This document shows positions 34,871 through 45,129 of a stretch of 64,000 bases of DNA, piece by piece (the stretch's first letter is position 1; each line of letters opens with the position of its first letter). Origin of the DNA: Sodiomyces alkalinus F11 (taxonomy: Eukaryota; Ascomycota; Sordariomycetes; Glomerellales; Plectosphaerellaceae); the NCBI RefSeq assembly GCF_003711515.1, contig NW_021167086.1, positions 2,208,289 to 2,272,288 of the forward strand. The letters run 5' to 3'. The notes under the pieces are model-generated. The model searched no databases. It was not told the origin of the DNA and worked only from the letters and a program-made list of their open reading frames with translations. Made by a program: the position numbers and the translations under genes.

Positions 34871-35532
34871 CTCCTTAAAAGAAAAGGCCCCCTATAATTA
34901 GGAGATTACCTATTAGTAAAAGGACTATACTTATAGATATTAATATTAGTAATATTATACGCTAAGTTTCACGAAAAAGTATTATAACTTACTCACGGGG
35001 TCCGTAAGAGTCTTATCGATTAGACCCTCGGGTCCTTATATAAGGTATCGTTATTTCGCTTCCACGCTCGGTATTAGTATTTCCTTTAGGTTATTAGGGG
35101 TTCGTTGCCCTAATCCGGGCAAGCTACTCTTAGCGGTCTTATCTTTTCTTCGCTATTATATAAAAGTCTATCTTAATTAGTAGTAGGGGTTACGAGCCCC
35201 CTATTAAGTCTATTCTATATCCGGAATCTAACTTTATCGCGATCTAATCGGTTTCTTCCGTTTCTATAATTACCACCTCTGCGGCGGCGGGTCTTATAAT
35301 TAAAAGTGCTAAAGGTGCTTCTTATCTTACCTATATAATCGTTTCTTTTTCTAAATCTATTAGGGTAAATCTCCCCTTAGCCTTAAAGTGTTAAATCCTT
35401 CCTCGGTCGTTATCTTTATATCCTTTAAGGGGTCGTTAACTAATAGTCTATTTAGGAGGGCCGGAACCTCCCTTAAGCGCCTCTATTACTCTGATTAGGG
35501 TCAGAACACTTCAGGGACGCCGAATAAATCCG
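34871..35532 (-). other. Gypsy G1 5' leader
   Basis: Between the primer-binding site region and the first recognisable gag residues. RIP-altered; no ORF seen. Confidence 0.5.
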
Positions 35533-35548
35533 CCTTCGAGCACTATAT
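35533..35548 (-). promoter_or_regulatory. Possible primer-binding site of Gypsy G1
   Basis: Directly inside the 5' LTR the minus strand reads TAGTGCTCGAA, which becomes TGGTGCTCGAA if one G-to-A change is undone; this would pair with a tRNA 3' end TTCGAGCACCA. The tRNA is not identified. Inference only. Confidence 0.35.
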
Positions 35549-35906
35549 TATAACTTGATAAAGACGTAGTAGTGCTAGATCGTTAAGATAAAGATCAGAT
35601 AAAGAGGTTAGTCTAGTAAAACCACGATGCATAACCAAAACATAACTAATACCACTATAACCTTTAGCGAAAAATTAGATCGGTAGTCACTATTCTAATC
35701 AGGGCAACGTAAGTTAAACTAGAAAGATACCTTAAACGTAGAATAAGTAATTATAAAAGAGGATAATAATTAAATCGTGGTCCCCCGATAGGGATATCCG
35801 GCGCCTATCCTTAATATATATATAGGAGGTAGACCCCGTAGCCTCGAAAAAGGGGGTCACGTGACTACCTGCTAAACCACTCCAAAGCCGTATCTACGCG
35901 GTTACA
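35549..35906 (-). repeat. Gypsy G1 LTR, right (5' LTR of the element)
   Basis: 358 bp, begins TATAACTTG (RIP-altered TGTAAC) and ends GCGGTTACA, followed by CTAC, which also precedes the left LTR. Confidence 0.9.
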
Positions 35907-35939
35907 CTACTACCGATTAAAAAGCCACCTAGTCGCGCC

Positions 35940-36900
35940 GATATAGCGTATTAATCTATAAATAACTATTAAGATAATGTATCTTGGCCCTATTACGTAT
36001 AAACCCTATAAGGAGTAGGAGCTCTGGCGACGCCTATACGAATCGGTTACTACCTATAATACTGTATAGAGGTTTCTCCGCCTAGTCGATCCGACTTAAG
36101 CCCCGGAGGAGTCTATAATACCGAATTACGACTCTTTCCCCTTTATAACTCCTAGGCGTACCCCTATATAATATCTTAACCTTACGGACGCCGGCTCAAA
36201 GGCGTACGATATCGAAATCGAGCACTGGAAGATCCTATAAACGTAATACGATAGCTACCTAAAGGGAATTAACGCTATACTAACCTAGTAGGTTAATACT
36301 ATCGACTAAAGCCGTCGATAACTACTACGAGGAGGTATACCTCGCGAGGTATATAAAGCCGTTAAACGCGATACGGATTAGTAACTGGCTACCCGCTACA
36401 CTAATACCCATAAAGAGTATATCGAGTATACTCGTTACCCTACGAATAGCCTTAAGAAGCTCGGGGAGTGGTTAGATAAGTGGTAGCTACTACTATAAAG
36501 CTATAAAGATACCGGTTCGAAGCCCGCCACGTATATATAGGTTATAGATTTCTTTAAAGGTATACGCCCCTATACTGGCCGCGATTAGACTAAGGCCGAG
36601 GGAGACCTTATAGATAACTAGGTAGTTATACCCGAAGACCTTTATACCCTTAGTTAGAAATATATTAATACTAGACGTAAAGACTAAGGAAAACGTGGTA
36701 GCCACCACGCTATAGTATTTCCTATACTATATACCGGAAGCACGGAGGGTAAGGATACCTTAGAGGCCACGGCTAAGCCCCGTAAGATGGGCGGCCGTGG
36801 GAAGAATAAAGCTAAGAATCCTACTACCGCAGTATCTATAGCCATACCTTCTATTACTTTAATAGCTAACCGTTCTTCTTCTAAAAGATATTAATCTACC
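35940..36900 (+). pseudogene. Copia family A copy 2: gag remnant
   Basis: A continuous plus-strand reading with RIP-type stops, starting just after the Gypsy right LTR and its target duplication. It shows a gag-like, charged and helical stretch (LGPITYKPYKE, IEHWKIL, YPTNSLKKLGEWLDKW), then a Lys/Gly-rich segment near 36780. Forms the particle shell in live elements. A minus-strand open frame at 36493-36708 is a shadow. Confidence 0.65.
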
Positions 36901-37079
36901 CTCCGATAAGGGGAACCCTATCGAGTATACGCTACGCCGTATCACGATATTAACGCCTATTACTATATCTTTCCAGAGATAGCATTTAATAGCTGGATAC
37001 CCTACGAAAACACTAAAATAACCGTTGACCGGATCCTTAAATACGACTCTGCTATACGCGCGGAAGTAGAAGAACTACG

Positions 37080-37480
37080 CGCCGTAAAGAAGGTAAAGAA
37101 GGATATAGGCAGGGACTTTGCATAGCTTAAAGAGGCGTGACTCGACTATAGCAGTGTCCGTAGCGGCGTCTCCTATACCGCCAGCCTTATAGCAGGAACC
37201 GCTGCTACTAGTTACCCTCTTCGAGCCTCTACTATCCTTAATTCCGGCGCTACTATTTATATTTTTAACGATTTTCCCCGTTTTTCTGATTGTATACCCG
37301 CCACGTAGGGAGACTATATAGTCGTAGGCAGCTCGTCGCTGCCTATTAAAGGTTACGGTAATATAACCGTGAGAGTAAACGGACTAATAGGAGGCCTTGA
37401 TTTTAGACTATTAAACGTCGTATACTATAAAGATTTTACCGGTAATTTAACCTTAAACTAACGGTTACGACTACGAGGAT
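37080..37480 (+). pseudogene. Copia family A copy 2: protease remnant
   Basis: The aspartic protease motif D-S-G-A-T reads N-S-G-A-T at about 37240-37254, a GAT-to-AAT or GAC-to-AAC change expected from RIP. Following hydrophobic segments fit a retropepsin. It would process the Gag-Pol polyprotein; the changed catalytic Asp alone would inactivate it. Confidence 0.65.
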
Positions 37481-37659
37481 ACTAGTAGGATTAGAAGCCA
37501 CTAAAAAACTACCTTCGATATACCGATAAATCTATACTATACTAGCTAAATCACCATTTCGATCAAACCGTTATTAAATACATACCCCCTTACCAATCTA
37601 CGGATGCTTTTCTAGGCTTTTCTTCCACCCGAAAAGCCGTTCATAAATCGGTAATACGC

Positions 37660-38750
37660 TATCTAAGCACTACGGAGGGTATCTTATAGTATCTACGACT
37701 AGGGCATACTAGCCGTAAACCGCTTAGGCACCTAGAAGAGCAGACGCAGGGGGTTAAAATAAAGTAACTAATAACTATCGACTATATGGCCTACGAGCTT
37801 ATAAAGATTAAACGATATATTAGTAGGCACCCTTATACCGTACCTGCTTCCGTAGGGGAGCGGTAGGCGATTAATTTCACGGGTTTTAACCGAATATCCG
37901 ATAGGGACTCGCGGTTTATATTTTTTATACACCGTTATAGTGGGTTTACGGCCACCTACGTTATAAAGAGTAAGCTAGCAGTAGATATCCTCGTAATAAT
38001 TAAGGAATTACTCGCCTAGGTAAACCGTTAATTAGGCTATAAGGTACGCGTTTTCGAATCTAATACCGAGCTAATCTAATCCCACGATATCACCCAATTT
38101 CTACGTGAAGAGGGTATCCTTTTAGAGGCCTCTGCTGCCGATACTTAAGCGTAGAACGGGGGTGCCGAACGCGCTACTATAGTAGTGATTTCGAAAGGTC
38201 GTGCAATGAATATCCACGCAAAACTACCGCCGTTTATATAGTCTAAGGCTATTTCTACGACTACGTATATCTATAACCGTATACTATAAAAGTAGTATAC
38301 TAAGGAGTAGAAAACACTATACGAGGTCCTCTTTAAAAGGAAGCCGATTTTATTATATCTTCGAGCCTACGGTTATAAGGCGTACGCGATAACCAAGGAC
38401 ACCTAAAAGGGCAGTAATAAGCTATTAAATAGTATCGCTCCCCGCGCCTATATCGGCTACCTCGTCAGCTACGATTCAACTAATATCTTCCGTCTCTAGG
38501 TGCTAGGCCGGCGCTACCACCGCTTTATTCGTACGTGCGATATAGATTTTAACGAACGTGCCTTTTTTAACGGCGATAGTAACGCCTTTAAGGACGACCT
38601 CCGTTAATTAACCGAGGAATAACTAGAAGACCTAATTAGTTAGATCGAGTAGGAGAGGGCTAGAGATTCACGGCTATTTACGGATATATAAGCTATGGAC
38701 CCCTCCCCTTATATAACTACTTATTTTAAACTTAACCCTTTCCTAGGGGA
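37660..38750 (+). pseudogene. Copia family A copy 2: integrase remnant
   Basis: An LGHTSRKPLRHLE-like part of the HHCC zinc-binding domain lies at about 37690-37730. The catalytic core follows, with a WAINFTGFN segment holding the expected first-Asp region near 37870, and extends to about 38700. The same region occurs inverted in copy 3 at 56230-56805. It would insert element cDNA into chromosomes. Confidence 0.65.
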
Positions 38751-39439
38751 GCTTCCCCCCGGATCCCCTTCCTCGACGGCTTTACCGTTAAGGTTATAGT
38801 CCGTAATACCCGGCCGTAAGGGGGTAAAGGAGGCTATCTTAAGTTAATTAGGATAAGATTTAAGTTATAAATAGTGTCATTTAGCCGGTATAACGCCTAA
38901 TCACCGTTTATATCCGCCTAATCCATTACTTCCTACTCTACTAGTAACCCTACTATTAGTTATAGCGCTAATAGCAGCTATAATATTAGGAAATCGTGAA
39001 TCCTTTACGGTTACGGCCGTAGGTTTCCTTATAGATAGAGGAATATATTACTACGATACCCCTATAGTTACGGCTATAGGGCTCCCTATACATAGTGGAG
39101 CGCGACTAATTATGTAAGGAGATAGCTAGAAAAGAGACTATTAGGTTATAGTATTTAACGCTAGCTATTACGCCCCGGATATATATATATATATTAAATA
39201 AGACTCCGCTAACTAAATTACGGTTAAAAAGGTCTACGCCTATAGTGCTATAATAATATTTAACGATACCCTATAAATCTATAGCCCCGGTGGTAGCCAC
39301 CGGAAGTATAACTCGGGAGGCTATCTCGGGAAATATAACCCTAGTAGTTACTTTAGCGAGTGCTCCGGCGGTTACCCTAGCGGCCGTAAAGATCCACTAT
39401 AAGGACCTCCCTCCTCCTCTAAAGAATCCTCGCGATATA

Positions 39440-41060
39440 CCCTTATACCTTTACGGCTACCTATTCTAATAGGCATAAGAAGACTACCTGCGGAGCTATT
39501 AGGAGATAAGGTTATAGATACGGATGCTAGCGTCCGTAGCAGATAGATATTAGGTTCTTAATTCGATATAGGTAATAATATATAAGATCGATAAGTATAG
39601 GTTTCTATATAAATATAAGGTAAGGCTTATAGTGCGAGAAGATTAGTAGTATTAATCCTCGCTTAAGGAGATATACGTAGTAATATTAGCCGGACGGTTA
39701 TTCCGCGCGTTAATAGCTATCGCCGCCCGTTTTAACCTTACGCTATTATAATTCGACGTTGTAAACGCGTTTATACACGCACCTCTTCCCCACGATATCT
39801 TTATATACCCGCCGCCAGGCTTTCTAGCCCCTAGGAGTCGTTTATACCTAAAAAAAGCGTTATATAGACTTAAGAAGTCTCCACTGCTTTAGTAAAAGCA
39901 CTTTTCGGTTATCCTTTTAGCGGACGGCTTCTAGATAATGCTATAGGAACCGTGTTATTGTCTACACCGCGGTTTAATCTAAAATTCTTCTACGTTAACG
40001 ATATTATTATTACTTATAAGGAATAATATAAGCCGTAGATAGAGCAGGCTATTAATAATCTATAACGCTACTATAACCTATAAGGTAGTGATCCTTTATA
40101 GTGGTTCCTTAGTATTAAGGTTATTCGCGACCGTATCGCCCGTAAAATCTAGCTATTATAACGCGACTATTTTACTAAATTAGAATGCCTATTAAGGCCG
40201 AATAGTAAGTATAGTAGTAACTATCGCCTAATGCACCTAATTAAGGTTATAGAGCTATTACCCTATTTAAGGACCTCGACTAATATTAAAAGCTATTAAT
40301 AGAAGATAGGATCCGTGCTATATGTAGTAGAAATATCGCGGCTGGATATCACTTTTATAGAATTAAGGCTATACCGTTTTAATGCTAATCCAGGGCCTAC
40401 ACACTATAAGGCCGCCGACTATCTAATCCTCTATCTAATTAATAGCTAATCATTTAAGTTAAAACTAGGGGGTAGCAATACTATCGAAATCTACACTAAC
40501 GCCTTATTTACCGATAATACCCTTAATCGTAAGAGTAGTTAAGGGTGTATAATACGCTTATTTAGCGGTATAATCGCGTGGCGCGCTAATAAGCAGGATA
40601 TAGTTATAACGTTAATAACGGAAGCAGAGCTACTAGTATTAGTATAAGGTGTAAAAGGGGATATCTTTATATAACGCCTATTACTTAGTATAGGAGTGGA
40701 ATTTAACGATCTGGAATTAAGGATCTTATACGATAATAATTAGACGATTCGATTAGTTAATTAAGAGATTAGCACGTTAATAACGCGCCTCCGCTATATC
40801 GATTTCCACGGCCACTAGGTGCCTTAAGTAAAGGAATAAGGGTAAATAGTCGTAACGTACGTTATAAGCGCGGAAATAGTAGCAGACGGATTAACGAAGG
40901 CGTTATACGGCGAGAAATTTAAGATATTCAGGTCCTAGGTGGACGTGATAGATATACGGGAACGGTTATAGTAAAAATAGCTAAAGAAAGTCTGGATAGA
41001 ATATTTAGAGGACCTAGAGGATAAACCTAAGGGCGGCTATAGCGAAGAGATTAAATAGAT
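39440..41060 (+). pseudogene. Copia family A copy 2: reverse transcriptase and RNase H remnant
   Basis: RT conserved blocks from 39480 include the NAFIHAPLPHDIFIYPPPGF region near 39765-39830. The Y-V-D-D box now reads Y-V-N-D at 39991-40002. RNase H follows from about 40490, and a hydrophilic tail reaches the 3' LTR. The frame is interrupted by RIP-type stops. Confidence 0.72.
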
Positions 41061-41123
41061 ATTCGGTCTGCCGGTTATAAATAGCTTTAATCGCCTAACT
41101 AATAATAGGGCGATTAGGGGGTG

Positions 41124-41326
41124 TGTCGAATAGACCATAGTCTTTTCGATTATATAACGGGCCGGATTGCTAAGAGTATAATCCGGGTGGACGCTTAAAG
41201 AATCTGCACTATATAAAATACGGTGGTAGCGGTTCCCAGACGGTCCGACACAGTTATAATGATACATAATTGCCTCAATGAATTTTAACCTATTTTGTGA
41301 CGTTTTTGACTACGCTTTATCTGACA
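41124..41326 (+). repeat. Copia family A LTR (3' LTR of copy 2), next to HisRS
   Basis: 203 bp, TGTCGAATAG to TATCTGACA, with TGTC/GACA inverted ends. It keeps more CA/TG than the left LTR. TATATAAAATAC is present, reading toward HisRS, so the LTR could in principle drive transcription into the gene. Confidence 0.88.
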
Positions 41327-41504
41327 CTGTGTGGTGGCATCTGACAGGTACCGTAGATAGGTACTTTATTATCTGTATCTAGGTATGAAAGAGGGTTTCT
41401 TCTTACAAAGGTACCAGCTAGATACATGGTGGCTCCTTATGGTGTCGGTACTCAAGTCGGAATGAGTCACGACCAACTTTACACTGCCCACACTTGAGAA
41501 CTCC
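41327..41504 (+). promoter_or_regulatory. HisRS upstream region, cut short by a Copia LTR
   Basis: Only 178 bp of unique-looking sequence, with normal CA/TG content, separates the end of a Copia LTR (41326) from the first HisRS ATG. It must hold the promoter and 5' leader unless the LTR contributes. Apart from the TGAGTCA site, no clear core element is seen. Confidence 0.55.
41463..41469 (+). promoter_or_regulatory. Probable CPC1/Gcn4 (general amino-acid control) site
   Basis: TGAGTCA matches the TGA(C/G)TCA consensus of the bZIP regulators Gcn4/CPC1/CpcA, which raise amino-acid biosynthetic and some tRNA synthetase genes during starvation. It lies 36 bp upstream of the first ATG and 189 bp upstream of Met52. 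The site itself is seen; its use is inferred. Confidence 0.6.
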
Positions 41505-43133
41505 ATGCACCAAACTTTCTTCGCTTCATCTCGCAGGTTGCTTTGCTCAGCTTGTTCCCGAGCAACGCGACCACCAAGGCGATCCATGCTAGGCTTGCAG
41601 TGTAGGCCTAACCGAACCATCTCTAGCGGTCGTATCGCCCAGGAGCTCGTTTTCAACATGTCCGCCCAGGACAGCAAGCGAAGCGGGGTTCAACTCAAGA
41701 CGCCCAAAGGAACCCGGGACTGGGCAGGACTGGATATCATCCTTCGTGAGGATATCTTTCAAACCATTGGCGACATTTTCAAACGCCATGGTGGTACGCC
41801 TCTTGACACGCCCGTTTTCGAACTAAATGAGATTCTCTCAAACAAGTATGGAGAGGACTCGCGTCTCATCTACCAGCTGGAGGACCAAGGGGGAGAGCTC
41901 TGCTCCCTGAGGTACGATTTGACGGTTCCTTTGGCCCGTTGGTTGGCCATGAACACGGTACAACAAATCAAGCGATACCACATTGCAAAAGTCTACCGGC
42001 GAGACCAGCCCGTAAGGAAACGGCGACCTGACTGTACATGGACCTGACTGACCACATTTGTTCCAAAGTCAATGGCTCGCGGCCGCCTGCGCGAGTTCTT
42101 CCAATGCGACTTTGACATCGCCGGCGAATACGATCCAATGATCCCTGACTCCGAAATCATCTGCCTGATTATAGAGGTATTCGAGGGCCTGGGCCTCGGA
42201 AAGGATATCACGGTAAAAATCAACCACCGCAAAATCCTGGACGGTTTGTTCGCGGTCGCCGGTGTAGCCGACCACCTCATACGCCCTATTAGTTCAGCCG
42301 TCGATAAATTAGACAAGTCGCCCTGGGATGAAGTCAAGAAGGAGATGGAGGAGAAGGGCCTCTCTTCGGAGGTTGCGGATAAGATTGGAGAATACGTCAA
42401 ACATAGTGGGGGTCCCGAGCTCCTCAAATCACTCCGGTCAGACGCGGCCATCGCAACCAATGACAAAATCAAGGCTGGCCTGGATGACATGGACCTCCTC
42501 TTTCGCTATTTGGGCGCCTTTGAGGTGGCTGATAAAGTGTCCTTCGATCTTTCGCTCGCTCGTGGCCTCGACTACTACACCGGATTGATTTTCGAGGTTG
42601 TTTTCAATGCACCCAAAGGCGCCTCGAAGGACGAGCTCTCCCGTGTTGGCAGCATTGCAGCAGGCGGTCGTTACGACGATTTGGTCGGCATGTTCGGCAA
42701 GCGTCAAATTCCGTGCGTCGGCGTGTCTTTTGGCGTGGATCGTATTTTCACTGTCCTGAAGGCCCGTCATGGAGCGGAGAAGGAGAAAGAGGCCTCGGCA
42801 CGTAAGACGGATGTATACATTATGGCCTTCGGTGGCAAAACGTTCGATGGCCTACTCCTTGAACGAATGGCCCTAGCGCGAGAGCTGTGGAAAGCTGGGA
42901 TCAGGACTGAGTTCTCGCCCAAGGTGAAGCCAAAACTTCCGCAGCAGTTCAAGGCTGCTGAATCCGCTGGAGTCCCTCTTGCGGTAATCCTGGGCGAAGG
43001 CGAGCTGGCCGCTGGGCAAGCTCGACTCAAAGTTTTGGGCCAGGCTGATAAAGATGGCGTAGAAAAGGAGGGACGGCTACTAGCCAAAGCAGATTTGGTG
43101 CCCGAAATCAAAAAGTATCTAGGGGTTGTATGA
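41505..43133 (+). CDS. HTS1: Histidyl-tRNA synthetase, probable dual mitochondrial/cytosolic enzyme
   Basis: Class II aminoacyl-tRNA synthetase that charges tRNA-His with histidine using ATP. Two exons, 41505-42011 and 42069-43133, give 523 residues (yeast HTS1 is about 546). Seen: KTPKGTRDW at 65-73; motif 2 with [12 protein letters not shown] at 135-146 and [12 protein letters not shown] at 158-169, completed by exon 2 ([10 protein letters not shown]); His[11 protein letters not shown] at 332-341; His[10 protein letters not shown] at 366-374; motif 3 [10 protein letters not shown] at 386-395; anticodon-binding domain about 416-523. Residues 1-51 are rich in Arg and Ser and nearly free of acidic residues, like a mitochondrial presequence; Met52 (41658) would start a cytosolic form, as known for yeast HTS1. 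ATG1 has a weak context (T at -3) and Met52 a good one (A at -3). No RIP-type stop codons are seen although transposons lie on both sides. Family certain; dual targeting inferred. Confidence 0.95.
42012..42068 (+). other. Spliceosomal intron of the HisRS gene (57 bp)
   Basis: Donor GTAAGG follows Pro169, a CTGAC branch-like motif lies in the second half, and the acceptor is AAAG. Joining 42011 to 42069 keeps the phase (phase 0) and restores the conserved motif 2 reading from RRDQP into the [11 protein letters not shown] stretch; without splicing the frame meets a stop at 42045-42047. The length is typical of filamentous ascomycetes. Confidence 0.93.
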
Positions 43134-43360
43134 TCCTTAAATAGACCAGCCTTATACAACCAATCCCCCGACGTCATATCCTATATAAACCTGCATTAAT
43201 ACAACGCTCTTAGCATTCTCTCTCGTACTATTAGAAGTGACTATAGATATATAGGATCGAGGTGCCTTACACGTCTAATATAATACTCTAATATAATATA
43301 CTTTATTATGCCTTAATAAGGTAGCTATAGGTATCTAATACTATAAAAGATGGTGTTTTT
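43134..43360. other. HisRS 3' flank grading into RIP-altered DNA
   Basis: From the HisRS stop to about 43215 the base usage is normal and probably covers the 3' UTR. From about 43216 the sequence becomes TA-rich, like the repeats around it. No gene is seen here. A Gypsy LTR appears to begin at 43361. Confidence 0.5.
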
Positions 43361-43929
43361 TGTTAGGGGGCGATAAACCCTATAAGCTATATAGCCACGG
43401 CTATTATTCCTTATTTATATTATTCGAAGAGGTATTTGTTATATTTATAGTATAGGCTAACCCTATTAGCCAGGGTCCCGGCCTTACTAAGCCGGGATAC
43501 CGTAAAGACCTCTTATCGATTAGGTAGTTAACCTATAGCTACTCCTAGCGAGATAGACTTTTTACCTTTTCCTTCTCCTTTCCTTAGTTCTAGATAATAT
43601 AATTATTCGACCTTACTTATTAGCTAAGACTCGTGACTAGCCGTTTATATATCTAGAACTTAGCGTTACCCTAATGCTATATAAGTATAGACCACGATTC
43701 TAGCGCGCCGCCTAGGAGTAGCGACTTTTAGGCTACCGCCTAATAATAGGCGGAATAAACGAATAGAAATTAAGAGATATATTAGATAAGTTAGCGATAC
43801 TATACGGCGTCTCTAAGACTGCCTAATATAATAGAACTTAGTATATTAAACCTATAAAGAATAGCTTAATTAGTAAAAATAGGCTTAGTAATAAGTGCTA
43901 GAGTAATAAGCATAGAATTATCGATAAAC

Positions 43930-45060
43930 TTAGTACGGTCTCGTAAAGACCTAAAAGGTATTTAGCTAGATACTTACCTAGATACAGTCTTTATAAGAGA
44001 GCTAATACCCCTAATACCTCGCCCCTCCTTTATAAGGACCCCTTATACCAATAACCGCACTATAGATAACGCCCTTTAGTATTACCGCTACTCCCTTACT
44101 GTTATAATCCTAGCACTAATAATAACTTATAGGCTAGCTCTAACTCTCCTATTAGAACCTTTGCGTATTATATAGACCCCGGTTAACCCGAATACTCTGC
44201 TATTAAGCTAGCGGAAACGGGTAAATAACCCTTTAATCTTCTCTCGAAAAAGAGCCGAATACGCAGGGTAATCGCGGGCTATATACGATAAGCTCGAAAT
44301 CGATAAGCCGCTATTTTATAGCTACTAGGAAATATAGTTTCTAATCTATATAAGCCTAGGCCTAAGGCCGTAATAGGTAGTTATGAAGTTATATAACTTA
44401 GGAGGGTCCGGGGGGCTATAAAACCCCTAAAAGATATTAGACTTCCTAGATCGTACCTATAAGGATTAGAATAAGTACCCTCGCGCCGTACTCGCCCTAC
44501 GCTCGCTACGATAATATAAGGACTAAACCTTTACGTCGTTCCTGCCTAACTTTAAGAGGTAGCTAGCTAATATAAACAGGTCAACCTAGCCTAACATAGT
44601 AAAGATCACGTTTTTAGAACGACCTTAAGCTAAAACCTATAGGATACGCTTATAGCGGTTAACCTCCTATACACTTACCCGGAATAAAGTATCCGGGTCT
44701 AGAATATAACCGGTCGCCTTAAGGGTATTACTAATACCCGATAAGTAGAACGGTATCTACCTATAACTATACTCTAAAATAATAACTGATAAGATACGGA
44801 CAGGGACGTTAAGATAAGAGGGGTTAACTAGCTCGGGTTAAAAGTAAATACGCCGCACGATATCCGCGACTACTAGAACTATAGGAAGAAGGGTTATATT
44901 ACTAGGTTCTATAAATAACCTAAGAAAGATAAGGGCTCTTATATGGCTAAGGCTATAAAGGGATCGGAAGCTTATAGCGATTCGGATATAAGAATTAAGG
45001 AACCTAGTTCCGACTCGGAAAAAGAGTAGCCTTAGTATAAAATCAGGTATTAAAGGCGTT
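43930..45060 (+). pseudogene. Gypsy G2 gag with CCHC zinc knuckle remnant
   Basis: A gag frame with a YPRAVLALRSLRQYK-like stretch near 44480-44520, followed by a zinc knuckle at about 44870-44915 whose spacing fits C-x2-C-x4-H-x4-C with all Cys/His codons now Tyr. Acidic, Ser-rich linker near 44960-45030. Confidence 0.6.
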
Positions 45061-45129
45061 AGCCATAGTATAATAGGAGTAAAAGGCTTTTAAGCCACTA
45101 ATATATAGCGAATTAGCCCTTATTTCGGC

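Larger units (their letters stand above)
15441..35906 (-). mobile_element. Large Gypsy element (family G1) with extra ORFs, split by LINE-2
   Basis: Bounded by LTRs of 359 and 358 bp with inverted ends TGTAAC/GTTACA and a 4-bp duplication CTAC (15437-15440, 35907-35910). It sits in the leader of Copia copy 2. Removing LINE-2 leaves about 14.3 kb, roughly twice a normal Gypsy. Minus-strand order: leader, gag, protease, RT, RNase H, integrase, a long 3' segment, an antisense ORF, a Ulp1-like ORF, 3' LTR. A second copy (56806-60525) shares the pol and 3' segment up to about 20060. Heavy RIP. Confidence 0.85.
15182..41326 (+). mobile_element. Copia element family A, copy 2: both LTRs, split by the Gypsy element
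   Basis: Left LTR 15182-15385, a 55-bp leader, then the Gypsy insert (15441-35906), then gag, protease, integrase, RT and RNase H (35907-41123) and right LTR 41124-41326. Without the insert the element is about 5.7 kb. The 5-mers outside the LTRs (ATGAC and CTGTG) do not match, so the two ends may come from different insertions or recombination. The right LTR is less RIP-altered than the left and lies 178 bp upstream of the HisRS ATG. Confidence 0.82.

Noticed and set aside
36493..36708. Minus-strand hydrophobic open frame
   Set aside because: Antisense to Copia gag.
41037..41267. Minus-strand open frame in the LTR beside HisRS, with a similar one at 46929-47126
   Set aside because: The two match each other because both read the same Copia LTR; an LTR is non-coding and the products resemble nothing known.
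41124..41331. Sequence CTGTGTGGTGGCATCTGACA after the HisRS-side LTR as a second LTR end
   Set aside because: It ends like the LTR (ATCTGACA) but the preceding bases do not match the LTR, so chance is likelier.
41369..43177. Several open frames on both strands overlapping HisRS (41369-41677, 41589-41789, 41993-42490, 42069-42275, 42438-42770, 42767-43177 on minus; 42328-42588 on plus)
   Set aside because: They lie in other frames of a conserved gene and show no motifs of their own.
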